Below are positions 1 to 8,720 of a stretch of DNA of 64,000 bases, in pieces. Source of the stretch: Prolixibacteraceae bacterium (GTDB lineage: Bacteria > Bacteroidota > Bacteroidia > Bacteroidales > Prolixibacteraceae); the NCBI GenBank assembly GCA_028282705.1, contig JANQHI010000052.1, positions 1 to 64,000 on the forward strand. The letters are read 5' to 3'. Below the pieces are notes generated by a model, which made no database searches, was not told the DNA's origin, and saw only the letters and a list, made by a program, of their open reading frames with translations. Numbering within the stretch: position 1 is the stretch's first letter; each line of letters starts with the position of its first letter. The translations under genes and the position numbers were made by a program.

Positions 1-447
1 TATTTCTCGATGGTATAAGATGGAACTCCCTATGAATTTAATCATTCTCATGTGTGTATTTTAGAATGCTAAAATTCATGGTCGTTTCATTCGTTTATAT
101 TTTTAATTTCATCTGTTAATTTGTTTTTATTCTATTGAAGTTTTAATAATTAAAATCATAAGTGCTCTAATATTAGGATGACAAATTTACATTAATCATT
201 TGTGGGTATTTTGTACTTTTTCATCAAAAATAGGACAGATTTTTTATAAAAAGAAAATTATTTTTTTGTTGAAAATTTATTTTACCACAGTTTAATTCAT
301 TCCCTAACATTTCCCCGAAAAAAATTGCCTTATTCAAAAATATTGAAACCTTTGTTTTTTAGTTCATAAAACAGGTTCCTAATACTTTTATAATCAGCAT
401 TTTTTAGGTAACTTAGGACATTGTTCAATTTTTTTTGCCTTTTAACT
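1..447. other. AT-rich non-coding stretch at window start
   Basis: No convincing open reading frame or RNA gene is seen here. The stretch is very AT-rich with many short A and T runs. Its only clear structure is the left arm of an inverted repeat at 361-375, whose partner lies beyond the following gene at 920-934. It may contain the promoter of the zinc-ribbon gene, but no consensus promoter was recognised. Confidence 0.6.
361..375. repeat. Left arm of 15-bp inverted repeat flanking zinc-ribbon gene
   Basis: The sequence AGTTCATAAAACAGG is the exact reverse complement of CCTGTTTTATGAACT at 920-934. The arms lie about 545 bp apart and bracket exactly one gene. This could be the end of a small mobile unit or a coincidence in AT-rich DNA; no target duplication was recognised. 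Confidence 0.6.
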
Positions 448-870
448 ATGGGATATGCCTATGCGTACAGATGCCAAAAATGTGGGTATGAAGAACACTT
501 CAACCAAGGGTATGGTTATTTGGTTCATCCCCAGTCAGTTAGCGAATACCTCAGGTTAAAGAAGAAACTTTTTCATTACAGGACACACAACAAAATAGTG
601 GCTTTATCCAAACAATCAACAGGCTTGCAAATCAAGGCAGCTTTTCAGGTGTATATGTGCCATAAATGCAAAATACTGTATGACAAAGCAGAAATAAAGG
701 TGTTTGATGATGAAGGAAAAACATACCATAAAAGCCAATTCAGGTGTACTTCATGCAAAACTTCCAGGCTGAAATTAACCAATATCCACAGGCTTAATAA
801 AGCAACTTGCCCTATTTGCAAAAAGAATACCTTCAAAAGAGACCATGCTTACCATGATTTGTTTCATTAA
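448..870 (+). CDS. Zinc-ribbon protein of unknown function
   Basis: This is a small basic protein (about 140 residues) rich in paired cysteines. It has a CxxCG pair near the N-terminus (YRCQKCGYEE), a CHKC pair in the middle, then CTSC and CPIC pairs toward the C-terminus. That pattern fits two zinc ribbons of the rubredoxin/TFIIS kind, so zinc binding is likely, but the partner (nucleic acid or protein) cannot be told. The ATG at 448 is preferred over an upstream TTG at 421 because the residues in between do not resemble protein of this type. The gene stands alone and is bracketed by a 15-bp inverted repeat. I do not recognise a named family. Confidence 0.6.
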   Translation: MGYAYAYRCQKCGYEEHFNQGYGYLVHPQSVSEYLRLKKKLFHYRTHNKIVALSKQSTGLQIKAAFQVYMCHKCKILYDKAEIKVFDDEGKTYHKSQFRCTSCKTSRLKLTNIHRLNKATCPICKKNTFKRDHAYHDLFH

Positions 871-919
871 TTGTGAATAACCATATTTTAGTTAATGGAG
901 TTATTTCAAAAGTAAAAAT

Positions 920-934
920 CCTGTTTTATGAACT
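920..934. repeat. Right arm of 15-bp inverted repeat
   Basis: CCTGTTTTATGAACT here is a perfect inverted match to 361-375 and lies 50 bp after the zinc-ribbon stop codon. The symmetry around one gene is the only evidence that it is functional. Confidence 0.6.
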
Positions 935-959
935 TACAAATTGTAAGCATAAAAAATAG

Positions 960-1043
960 ATGGCACGCTAATGACACTGATAATACAGATAATCACAGAT
1001 AAAATCAGTGTAAATTTGTTCAATCTGTGTTTTCTGTGTTCCA
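960..1043. repeat. Dispersed-repeat-like element with ACAGAT / CTGTGTT motifs
   Basis: This non-coding stretch is built of short repeated words: ACAGATAATCACAGATAAAA, then ATCTGTGTTTTCTGTGTTCC, with an internal inverted pair ACACTGAT / ATCAGTGT. It looks like an intergenic repeat of the kind that occurs in many copies in environmental bacterial genomes. Only this copy is seen in the window, so the repeat assignment rests on internal structure and general knowledge. Confidence 0.45.
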
Positions 1044-1147
1044 TTGTTTTCAGTTTATATAATGATGAAATAATTTTCATGCCTTTTAAATCATCCTCTA
1101 AAAAAAATCAGAAGTATATGATATTATATTTTACATCATGGTTTTAG

Positions 1148-1594
1148 CTATTGACTTTTATAGGTCATGCCCACATGGGGTATCCCATCCTCTAAATACC
1201 CTTTTGTATTTACTTTAAAGCCCAATCCCTCATAAAACTTTTGTAAGTATTCCTGTGCACTTACCTTGATAGTATCTTCTCCCCATTCTGAAAGGATAAA
1301 TTGGATGGCTTCCTCCATCATTTTTTTCCCAATTTCCAGTTTCCTGAAATCAGCATGGACAACTACCCTGCCAATTGAAGCAATAGGAAAACGCGTACCT
1401 GGTTTCAGTATCCTTGAATAAGCTATTATTTTCCCTTCTTTTTTCAGGAATTGATGAACTGCTTCAAAGTCAAACCCATCTATATCATTGTAAACACAAT
1501 CCTGTTCAACAATAAACACTTCAGCCCTTAATTGCAGGATTTGGTACAAATCTTTTATAGAAAGCCCAGTAAAGCCTTTAAATTGAAAATCCAT
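1148..1594 (-). CDS. ElaA-like GNAT N-acetyltransferase
   Basis: This 148-residue protein has the ElaA-type layout: LYQILQLRAEVFIVEQ near the N-terminus (RxxVFxVEQ motif), a central strand SIGRVVV followed by the acetyl-CoA pyrophosphate-binding segment around RKLEIGKKMM, and YLQKFYEGLGF near the C-terminus. GNAT enzymes move an acetyl group from acetyl-CoA to an amine; the substrate of ElaA-type members is not established. The length equals the usual single-domain size and the start is an ATG. It is a monocistronic leftward gene with about 130 bp before the next gene. Confidence 0.85.
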   Translation of the reverse strand: MDFQFKGFTGLSIKDLYQILQLRAEVFIVEQDCVYNDIDGFDFEAVHQFLKKEGKIIAYSRILKPGTRFPIASIGRVVVHADFRKLEIGKKMMEEAIQFILSEWGEDTIKVSAQEYLQKFYEGLGFKVNTKGYLEDGIPHVGMTYKSQ

Positions 1595-1672
1595 CCTATT
1601 TTATATTTATAGAAACCTTTTTAGAGGTATGTATTTCAAGGTTTAAATATACTGAACTAAACAATTGGATGT

Positions 1673-1707
1673 AAAAAAAGGATGCTTTATCAACCAAAGC
1701 ATCCTTT
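1673..1707 (-). terminator. Intrinsic terminator of the collagen-like lipoprotein gene
   Basis: A perfect 12-bp stem (AAAGGATGCTTT / AAAGCATCCTTT) with a 7-base loop is followed on the minus strand by a run of T (complement of the A run at 1673-1679). It lies 21 bp past the stop of the leftward gene at 1728-2276. Confidence 0.85.
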
Positions 1708-1727
1708 AAGAGGCTACGAAAAATTCC

Positions 1728-2276
1728 CTACTTTGTTGTAGTGCTTTTAATCTTGATCCTGGTGATAGAATCCTTATCTATTTTTGCTGAATTCATCATT
1801 GAATTTAAATCATCTAAATCTAGTGATTTAGTATTGGCAAAGGCTGCAGGCAAGACTGCAATCCTGAATATCTGGTTATGTATATCCCCTGTGGAGAGTA
1901 CATTGAAATTTATTGTCCCGTCAAGGAAAATTTGCACATCAACCAATGTATAATCATAATTGTATTGAAGTATCCCTTCATTAAAAATCACTGACTGGGG
2001 TAATGCCCTCCAGATATCCAGCACTTGCCCATTATCAAGGGTTTCCTGTTCCCAAAGGATGTAAACCAATACTACATCACCATCATAAATTTCAAAACTT
2101 GCTGGGAACTCATAAAATAACCTGTAATCATTTTGGTTGGTAAAATCACCTTCTATTTCAAAAATAGAACCTAACTCTCCATCCTTACCATCCAGCCCAT
2201 CCAATCCAGGCTCTCCTTCACAGGCTGTAAACAAGATGGCTGTAAAAAATAGTGTTATTATTGTTAATGTTTTCAT
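1728..2276 (-). CDS. Lipoprotein with short collagen-like Gly-X-Y segment
   Basis: The N-terminus is a lipoprotein signal ending in the lipobox LFTAC (Cys about residue 19), so the mature protein should be lipid-anchored in the cell envelope. Straight after the cysteine come about five Gly-X-Y triplets (GEPGLDGLDGKDGELGS), a collagen-like stalk. The remaining 140 residues are beta-rich and unassigned, with aromatic motifs such as YILWEQET. Similar small lipoproteins are common in Bacteroidota, but no function is known. The gene is monocistronic, with its own terminator, and diverges from the aldo/keto reductase gene. Confidence 0.7.
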   Translation of the reverse strand: MKTLTIITLFFTAILFTACEGEPGLDGLDGKDGELGSIFEIEGDFTNQNDYRLFYEFPASFEIYDGDVVLVYILWEQETLDNGQVLDIWRALPQSVIFNEGILQYNYDYTLVDVQIFLDGTINFNVLSTGDIHNQIFRIAVLPAAFANTKSLDLDDLNSMMNSAKIDKDSITRIKIKSTTTK

Positions 2277-2445
2277 GGCTTTTGTTTTTAGTGTTTTAAT
2301 ACAACATGGTTATATCCCCTAAAACAAGATTAGTGCCAAACAATATTTCTTCCCTTTAAGTGAAACACTATAGGTGGTTAATTTGTATAAAATCAGTAGG
2401 TTTAATTGTGTCCAATACTTCTAACCCATATTAAAAGTATTTGCT

Positions 2446-3450
2446 ATGTCAAACAGAAGAGACTTTCTAAAATCATTGACTGGAGTAACTGTTGGTTTGG
2501 CAGTTACAAGGAATGTACATGCTAATGAAAAGCAAAAAGATAAAATTGGGGAAATACTACCTCAAAGAAACCTTGGGAAAACAGGTAGGCAGGTAACCAT
2601 GCTTGGCGTAGGAGGTTATCATATAGGCTGGACTACAGAAAGGGACGCCCATGAAGTAATTGAAGCTGCCCTTGAAGGAGGAGTCCGTTTTTTTGATACT
2701 GCTGAAAGTTACCAGAAAGGAACCAGTGAATTACGTTATGGAAAATACCTGGTTCCCAAGTTTAGGAAAAATGTTTTCATTATGACCAAATCAACAGCTA
2801 GGACTGCAAAACAAATGCAGCAACACTTGGAAGGGTCATTAAAAAGGTTAAAGGTTGATTCTATAGACCTTTACCAAATCCATTCACTTCAAAACCCTGA
2901 AGATGCAGAAAACAGGGTAAATAATGGTATCCTGGATGTATTAATAAAAGCCAAGCAGCAAGGAAAGGTAAAACATGTGGGGCTTACTGGACACCAAAAC
3001 CCATATGCCCTTTTGAAAATGATGGAATTAGCAAAAGATACTGACCTTCTTGAAACTGTGCAGATGCCTGTTAACTTGCTTGACCAATCATACTTTAGCT
3101 TTACTAAAAATGTTATGCCTGTGGCTCTTGAACAAGAAATGGGCATATTGGCAATGAAAACCCTTGCAGATGGAAGGTTTTTTGCAAAAAAAGAGCAGGC
3201 AAACTGGACCAGTGCTGACCCTGTTATACCAAATTATGTAACCATTAAAGAAGCCCAACACTTTGCATGGTCTTTACCCATAAGTGTTTTAATTACAGGG
3301 GCAGAAAATGCCACTTTTTTAAGGGAAAAAATTGAACTAGCAAAATCTTTTGTCAAAATTCCCCAAGAAAAAAGGGAAGAACTGGTTGAAAAGGTAAGGG
3401 AAATTGCATTATCTAAAAAAGTGGAATACTTTAAAAAAGAACCTGTTTAA
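2446..3450 (+). CDS. Aldo/keto reductase with Tat signal
   Basis: The 334-residue protein begins with a twin-arginine signal (SNRRDFLKSL, then a hydrophobic stretch), so export of a folded, cofactor-loaded enzyme is expected. The aldo/keto reductase barrel follows: the early signature RNLGKTGRQVTMLGVGGYH, then FFDTAESY with the catalytic Asp and Tyr, MTKS with the catalytic Lys, and LYQIHSL with the catalytic His. Such enzymes reduce carbonyls with NADPH; the substrate is unknown. A C-terminal segment LITGAENATFLREKIELA matches the cofactor-binding end of the family. It is monocistronic and rightward. Confidence 0.85.
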   Translation: MSNRRDFLKSLTGVTVGLAVTRNVHANEKQKDKIGEILPQRNLGKTGRQVTMLGVGGYHIGWTTERDAHEVIEAALEGGVRFFDTAESYQKGTSELRYGKYLVPKFRKNVFIMTKSTARTAKQMQQHLEGSLKRLKVDSIDLYQIHSLQNPEDAENRVNNGILDVLIKAKQQGKVKHVGLTGHQNPYALLKMMELAKDTDLLETVQMPVNLLDQSYFSFTKNVMPVALEQEMGILAMKTLADGRFFAKKEQANWTSADPVIPNYVTIKEAQHFAWSLPISVLITGAENATFLREKIELAKSFVKIPQEKREELVEKVREIALSKKVEYFKKEPV

Positions 3451-3538
3451 TGTAAGGTTATTCCCTTTAACTTAAAAAGTACTATTTAGCTGGCAGTTAT
3501 AATGATTTAAATTGTATTTTAAAAAGGCCACTAATTAT

Positions 3539-4405
3539 TCATTTTTCTTCCTTGTAGGGTGATTCCAAACGCCTGCCTCCAAACCTAAACCTTGAAGACA
3601 TTAGGTTAAGAATCTCATTAGCAGTACTTTCTATGGGTTTGCTGGAAACATTGATAACAGTGAATCCTCCTTTATCAAATGTGAACATTGCATTCCTGAT
3701 CTCTTCCCTCACAGCTTTTTCATTGATGTAGCCTTCATCTTTATGGTTATTCCATGCTGTTAGCCTTTTTTTCCTGTGTGCTATTAGTTGTGAAGCCCCA
3801 ATGTGTAGCCCAAAAACCCTGTTTGGGTCAACCTCAAACAACTCATCAGGAGGGGAAATACCATTAACCAAAGGAACATTGGCCACTTTCCAGCCATACA
3901 TAGCCAGGTATACACTTAATGGTGTTTTCCCAGCCCTTGAAACCCCGGTAAGGATGATCTCAGCTTCTTTCAACCTTTGTGGGCTCATGCCATCATCCTG
4001 GGAAAGGGTAAACTCAATGGATTCTATCCTGTCAAAGTACTGGTAATTAATTTCACGATAAAGACCTGGTGACTTAAGTGGCTCAATATCAAGTATTTGT
4101 TCAAAATAAGCAGCCAGCTGCCCCATAAAATCAATTACCTTTACCCCCATCTCATTACACAGGTCATTCATTTTTTTCCTTAGTTCTGAATTAACCATGG
4201 TGTGAGTAATGATCCCCCCATCAGACTTGGCTTTCATAATAATATCAAAAACCTCATCTTCATTTGTTATATGGGGAACAATAATAACAGGCATGTTGTT
4301 ATCAGGGTACTGAATCAGAAGAGACTGTACCATATTGTTTCCTGCAAGCCCACGCCCACCTGAAACCACATAAATTGGCGGTATTTTCCCATTAGGTATA
4401 TTCAT
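3539..4405 (-). CDS. PEP synthase regulatory protein (bifunctional kinase/pyrophosphorylase, DUF299)
   Basis: This is a member of the PSRP/PDRP family, which inactivates pyruvate, water dikinase (or pyruvate, phosphate dikinase) by ADP-dependent threonine phosphorylation and reactivates it by phosphate-dependent dephosphorylation. The family marks are the N-terminal IYVVSGGRGLAGNNMVQSL and a P-loop GVSRAGKTPLSVYLA near residue 155, followed by a glycine/proline-rich NVPLVNGISPPDELF. The length (288) fits the family. It lies 56 bp downstream of the penicillin acylase homologue in the same direction. The target kinase gene is not in the window, so which of the two it controls is unknown. Confidence 0.9.
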   Translation of the reverse strand: MNIPNGKIPPIYVVSGGRGLAGNNMVQSLLIQYPDNNMPVIIVPHITNEDEVFDIIMKAKSDGGIITHTMVNSELRKKMNDLCNEMGVKVIDFMGQLAAYFEQILDIEPLKSPGLYREINYQYFDRIESIEFTLSQDDGMSPQRLKEAEIILTGVSRAGKTPLSVYLAMYGWKVANVPLVNGISPPDELFEVDPNRVFGLHIGASQLIAHRKKRLTAWNNHKDEGYINEKAVREEIRNAMFTFDKGGFTVINVSSKPIESTANEILNLMSSRFRFGGRRLESPYKEEK

Positions 4406-4461
4406 CCTATTTTCCTTTCCTGTAAAACGAACTTATGTAACCTATTGTTTAGGAAAAACCC

Positions 4462-6858
4462 TTAATATTTTGACATAGGTTTAATTTTTGACCTAAACAT
4501 GCTACTTTCTTCTACTTTTCCCCAGCTAAAGGGGTCAGAATGGTATTCATTCTGGATATACAAAGAAACTTGGTCACAGTAAAAATCACTAGCAGGTATA
4601 CCTGATGTCCCTGTTGGGATGACTGTTTTGGAATTATCCCAGTTTGAAACATCAAAAATATGCCTGTGTGATGCCCCATGGTTTACATTATAAAGATTCC
4701 TATAAGAATATGAATAGGGGCAGATTGTATGAAAACTCCCAGGCATTTCAAATGGCCCTTTGTTCAAGCCCAATGCTTTATCCAGGATGTTTACGCGCCC
4801 AAGTGGATGTGACAATGTAAATGTATGGATTTTACCCCATTGCCAGGCTGAAATGTCTTCTCCTAATGATAAGGTTAATTCTGCAATGGTTTCCTTAAAT
4901 GAACGTCCAACAATACCATCAAAAGTTTCAACCTGTTCTGTGGTGTTGTCATCAACCCATACTGATTCCCTGTTATCAAGGATATTAAGTATAAGGTTCC
5001 CTGTAATTGTCCTGTTCCCTTTTAATGCTGTGTAAAGGTTTTCAGGAAGGTCATCTTTAATAAGGTTCTCCCCAAATTTCCTGTACAAGACCTCAAATAA
5101 AGTGGCTTCAATACTTTCATTGGATAAAATACCATCCCAGCTTTTAAGGTTGCTGATCATTTCTTTTTCTGTTTCATCCCAGAAAACTTCTTTTTCAAGG
5201 GACTCTATAAAAATGGGCAACATCTTGCCAACAAGCTTTGATTTAAAGTCGCCATGCATCTTCTTAAAATCTTCAATGCCCAGCTTTGGTTGACCTTCCA
5301 GCATCTCCCTAATCCTCTCAATCCTGTATTTTTGTGCAAACCACTTACTTATATAATAGGGGTAATCATCAGGTGTGGTTTTGTTGTTTGCTGAAGACAC
5401 ATAGCCTCTTTCAGGATTAAACTCAAAAGGCAACTCTTCAAAAGGTACTCTTCCAATCCAGTCATATTCATCAGTTTGCCCTGGCAGCACCATAAAAGCA
5501 TTACCTTTTCTTAAAGGAACCCCGGCACAGGTTTGCAACCCAATGTTCCCTTGAACATCAGCATACACAATGTTTTGGCTTACTGCAACAAATGTTTTAA
5601 CTGCTTCCCTGAAGTCCTGCCAGTTATTTGCCCTGTTCAATAAATATACAGCCTTTATCTCATTGCTCATCTCATTACCTATCCATTTCATGGAAATAGC
5701 CTGTTTATCCATCTTCTTGAATTTGCTGACAATAGGTCCTCTGTGGTTAAACCTGTTTATCCTTTCTACTACATTGCCTCCTTTTACATTAATTTTTTCT
5801 TTCCTGATTTCCAGGTCTTTCCATTTATTATTGAAGAGGTATTTTGTAGTATCCTCATTTATTTCTTCCAAGTAAAAATCCAGGTCATCAACCATTACAT
5901 TGGTCATCCCCCAGGCAATTGAATCATTATGCCCTGCAATTACAAATGGCTGCCCGGGCAATGCTAAACCAGTAACATTTAGCTTTCCTTCAACCACCTG
6001 GTGCATTTGATACCAGATGCCAGGTGCATTCAGCCCCAGGTGCATATCATTGGCCATTAATGGCAGCCCAGTTTTACTTTTCTTCCCCGAAACAGCCCAG
6101 TTATTGCTCCCGTGGAATATTTCAATACCCAGGCCTTGTAAATTCTGGTTAGCTGAAAGCAACAGATCATCTGCACTAAGCTCTGGTGAATTAAGTTCTG
6201 GGAAAACAGCAATCTCCTGCTTTTGTAAATCAGGAACCAGTTCTGCCAATTTTTCTTCTCCCAGTTCTTGTTTCAGTTGATGCAACAATACTTCTGTCCC
6301 CCAGCCCATGGTCAGGTCCCATGCCATATACCCAATCAAGTTGATTGAATGGGTAGGTTCCCATAACTCAGGTTTGTAACCCAGGATTTTAAACTCTGGA
6401 GGAAGGTTGTGGGTATTAATGTAATGGTTTACCCCTTCAGCAAATGATTCAAGGCTGCCCATTATTTCAGGAGTTAGGTTTTGTAACAGTTTTTCTGATT
6501 TCTCTGGTATACACAAAGCCCTTAGCAAATGGTCTGTATCAACCATGTCTTCCCCAAAAATCTCAGACAACCTACCCAAGGTAACCCTCCTCAATAAATC
6601 CATCTGCCACAAACGATCCTGTGCCATGGTGTAACCAACTGCTTTGTATAGATCATCCTCATTTGATGCATAAATGTGGGGGATTGCATACCCATCCCTT
6701 AAAACATCTACTTCATTAATAACCCCTTTTATTTCAACAGTTGCATTATAATCAGGCAGTGCCCCATTTTTAACCCTGTTTAATATAACCAGTCCAGCCA
6801 CTGCTGCCAGAACTATTAAAATAAGCAGCCCTGCCAATATTTTTTTAAATACTTTCAT
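4462..6858 (-). CDS. Penicillin acylase family Ntn-hydrolase
   Basis: The 798-residue protein has an N-terminal membrane anchor or signal (about residues 5-27) and the penicillin amidase fold. The autocatalytic cleavage site and nucleophile are seen in HGSNNWAVSG, with Ser251 as the new N-terminus of the beta chain, followed by LPLMANDMHLGL, typical of the family. A further conserved Asn lies in SANNKT. Members hydrolyse amide bonds of beta-lactams, N-acyl homoserine lactones or related acyl amides; the substrate cannot be told from sequence. The stop is 56 bp before the regulator gene and the start only 12 bp after the cyclase gene, so the cyclase and acylase are probably co-transcribed. Confidence 0.9.
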   Translation of the reverse strand: MKVFKKILAGLLILIVLAAVAGLVILNRVKNGALPDYNATVEIKGVINEVDVLRDGYAIPHIYASNEDDLYKAVGYTMAQDRLWQMDLLRRVTLGRLSEIFGEDMVDTDHLLRALCIPEKSEKLLQNLTPEIMGSLESFAEGVNHYINTHNLPPEFKILGYKPELWEPTHSINLIGYMAWDLTMGWGTEVLLHQLKQELGEEKLAELVPDLQKQEIAVFPELNSPELSADDLLLSANQNLQGLGIEIFHGSNNWAVSGKKSKTGLPLMANDMHLGLNAPGIWYQMHQVVEGKLNVTGLALPGQPFVIAGHNDSIAWGMTNVMVDDLDFYLEEINEDTTKYLFNNKWKDLEIRKEKINVKGGNVVERINRFNHRGPIVSKFKKMDKQAISMKWIGNEMSNEIKAVYLLNRANNWQDFREAVKTFVAVSQNIVYADVQGNIGLQTCAGVPLRKGNAFMVLPGQTDEYDWIGRVPFEELPFEFNPERGYVSSANNKTTPDDYPYYISKWFAQKYRIERIREMLEGQPKLGIEDFKKMHGDFKSKLVGKMLPIFIESLEKEVFWDETEKEMISNLKSWDGILSNESIEATLFEVLYRKFGENLIKDDLPENLYTALKGNRTITGNLILNILDNRESVWVDDNTTEQVETFDGIVGRSFKETIAELTLSLGEDISAWQWGKIHTFTLSHPLGRVNILDKALGLNKGPFEMPGSFHTICPYSYSYRNLYNVNHGASHRHIFDVSNWDNSKTVIPTGTSGIPASDFYCDQVSLYIQNEYHSDPFSWGKVEESSMFRSKIKPMSKY

Positions 6859-6870
6859 TGGAAAATAGTT

Positions 6871-8160
6871 TTAATTTATTTTGACATTATAAACGTCTAT
6901 TTTATTATCAATACCTTTCATTTTAATCAAACCATAATCCTCAAGCACATAACCTCCTTCTTTAATTTTTTTCTTGATATCCCCTGATATTAAAAACTGT
7001 GTCCCATATTTTTTATTCAACTCTTCAAGCCTTGCAGCTACAATGATATTTTTCCCTGCCAATGAAAATTGTTTGCGGATTTTATTCCCAATGTTGCCTG
7101 TAACTATGTTACCCCTATGAAGCCCAATGCGTATAAATGTTGGAGGAATAACCTCAGCATTTTCCAGCTCTTTTATTTTTTCTATAATTTCTAATCCAGC
7201 ATCAAAAGCTTGCTGGACATAGTCTTCATTGGTTTTTGAAATACCAAATGAAGCCATAAAACCATCTCCCAGTAGTTGGTTGATTGTGCCATTGTTTTTG
7301 GTAATTATTTCTATAATTGGGCTAAAGACTGCATTTTGGTAATTCATCACATCTTCAGGGGTGTTGTTATCAGCCCACACACTAAAATCCTTAATATCCA
7401 TAAACATAATGGATGCATCAGCTATTTTGGGTTTTCCTGTATCCCCTGTTTTGAGTATCTCTCCTACTACTTCTTCAGAAACCTGTTGCCCTAAAATTTG
7501 CTGGGCATGCTGCCGTTGAGCCCTGTAGTTAACAGCTTTTTGGATTTTTTTTGCAAACTGATATGCTACTACACCTGCCATACCTCCAAATATCAGAAGG
7601 GAAATGCTGCGCGCCAGGTAGATCATTTTTAACCTTTCCAAATCTCCTTCTATGGGTAGGTTATTAAATGCCCAAAAAGATACCAATCCATACCCAATCC
7701 CTGCTATAGCTCCTGCCAGGATGTTCAACCTCCAGTTTAAATGAAGGGTAGATAGAATAATCAGTATAATGTAAAAATCAAAACCATCATATTCCATAAC
7801 CAGTATGGATTGATCATAGAAAACTGTATAATATATGATGATCCCAGGAAGGGCAAACTCAATAATGGTATTGATGTATTGAAAAATAAATGGCGGGATG
7901 ATTTTTCTTGTAATCATATACTGAATCCTTGCAAAAACAGCTATTTCAAACAGGAAAAAAATGGAAATACTAATAACAAAAGCATTAATCCCTTGTGGGT
8001 TGTTCAAAGCAATACTTGTAAATTGTGGTGCTGTAAATGTAAGTACTGGAACAAAAACCAGGCTAGCAAAAAATAAAAAGAGGATGGAAAGTACCCTGAC
8101 CCTTTCACTTCTCAAGTATTCAAATTTAAGTTCCCTTTCCAGTTCAGATTTATTATTCAT
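6871..8160 (-). CDS. Membrane class III nucleotidyl cyclase homologue with altered active site
   Basis: Residues about 20-205 contain six hydrophobic helices, then a short linker leads into a class III cyclase domain (about 245-425). Both metal-binding aspartates are kept (Asp255 in MFMDIKDFS, Asp299 in LLGDGFMASFG), and the transition-state arginine is Arg377 in VAARLEE. The usual substrate-specifying Lys is Gln295, the second base-contacting residue (Asp) is Lys370, and the usual transition-state Asn is Ile373. The enzyme may therefore have another specificity or be inactive. It is the first gene of a unit with the penicillin acylase homologue 12 bp downstream. Confidence 0.85.
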   Translation of the reverse strand: MNNKSELERELKFEYLRSERVRVLSILFLFFASLVFVPVLTFTAPQFTSIALNNPQGINAFVISISIFFLFEIAVFARIQYMITRKIIPPFIFQYINTIIEFALPGIIIYYTVFYDQSILVMEYDGFDFYIILIILSTLHLNWRLNILAGAIAGIGYGLVSFWAFNNLPIEGDLERLKMIYLARSISLLIFGGMAGVVAYQFAKKIQKAVNYRAQRQHAQQILGQQVSEEVVGEILKTGDTGKPKIADASIMFMDIKDFSVWADNNTPEDVMNYQNAVFSPIIEIITKNNGTINQLLGDGFMASFGISKTNEDYVQQAFDAGLEIIEKIKELENAEVIPPTFIRIGLHRGNIVTGNIGNKIRKQFSLAGKNIIVAARLEELNKKYGTQFLISGDIKKKIKEGGYVLEDYGLIKMKGIDNKIDVYNVKIN

Positions 8161-8227
8161 ATTTAAGATGGATTGAACTTCAATAATTTATATATTTATA
8201 ACTCATAAATAATTCAAAGCAAAAGTT

Positions 8228-8671
8228 ATGAAAAAAATTTTAATTCTTTCCATTCTGGCTTTCTATGCCACTTCAGCTTTTTCACAGGCTTCTGAACGCA
8301 TTTTAGGGGTGTGGTGGAATGATGAAAAAACTTCAAAAATTGAAATCACCCAGGAAGGTGAAAAATTCTTTGGGACCATTGTTTACATGATCCCTGAAAA
8401 GTATGAAAATGGGGAACCTCCCAAAGATGATGAAAATCCTGACCCAGCTTTAAGAGACAGGTCAATTGTTGGGTTACAAATTTTAAAAGATTTTACCTAT
8501 GATGCTAAATCAAAAGAATGGGGAGATGGGACAATTTATGACCCTAAATCAGGGAAAACTTATGATTGCTATGGATGGATGGAAAGTGATGATGAATTAA
8601 AACTAAAAGGATATGTGGTAGGGATCAAGTGGTTAGGGAAAAAAACCAGTTGGTCCAGGACTACATTATAA
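8228..8671 (+). CDS. Exported DUF2147 protein
   Basis: A cleavable signal peptide (MKKILILSILAFYATSAFSQ) is followed by a small beta-barrel domain of the DUF2147 type. Recognisable segments are ILGVWWNDEKTSKIEI at the start, WGDGTIYDPKSGKTYDC in the middle and LKLKGYV toward the end. Family members are periplasmic or surface proteins of about 140-150 residues; their ligand is unknown. The gene is single, divergent from the cyclase gene, and followed by a strong terminator. Confidence 0.85.
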   Translation: MKKILILSILAFYATSAFSQASERILGVWWNDEKTSKIEITQEGEKFFGTIVYMIPEKYENGEPPKDDENPDPALRDRSIVGLQILKDFTYDAKSKEWGDGTIYDPKSGKTYDCYGWMESDDELKLKGYVVGIKWLGKKTSWSRTTL

Positions 8672-8692
8672 GAGACTTTTATTAAAACATTT

Positions 8693-8720
8693 AAAGAGGC
8701 TTAATTAAGCCTCTTTTTTT
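8693..8720 (+). terminator. Intrinsic terminator after the DUF2147 gene
   Basis: The palindrome AAGAGGCTTAATTAAGCCTCTT is followed by T residues on the plus strand. The leftward radical SAM gene ends inside it (stop at 8719-8721), so the structure may also act on that convergent transcript. Confidence 0.85.

Noticed and set aside
645-836. Leftward open frame of 63 residues inside the zinc-ribbon gene
   Set aside because: It lies wholly opposite a gene with clear zinc-ribbon motifs and has no family features.
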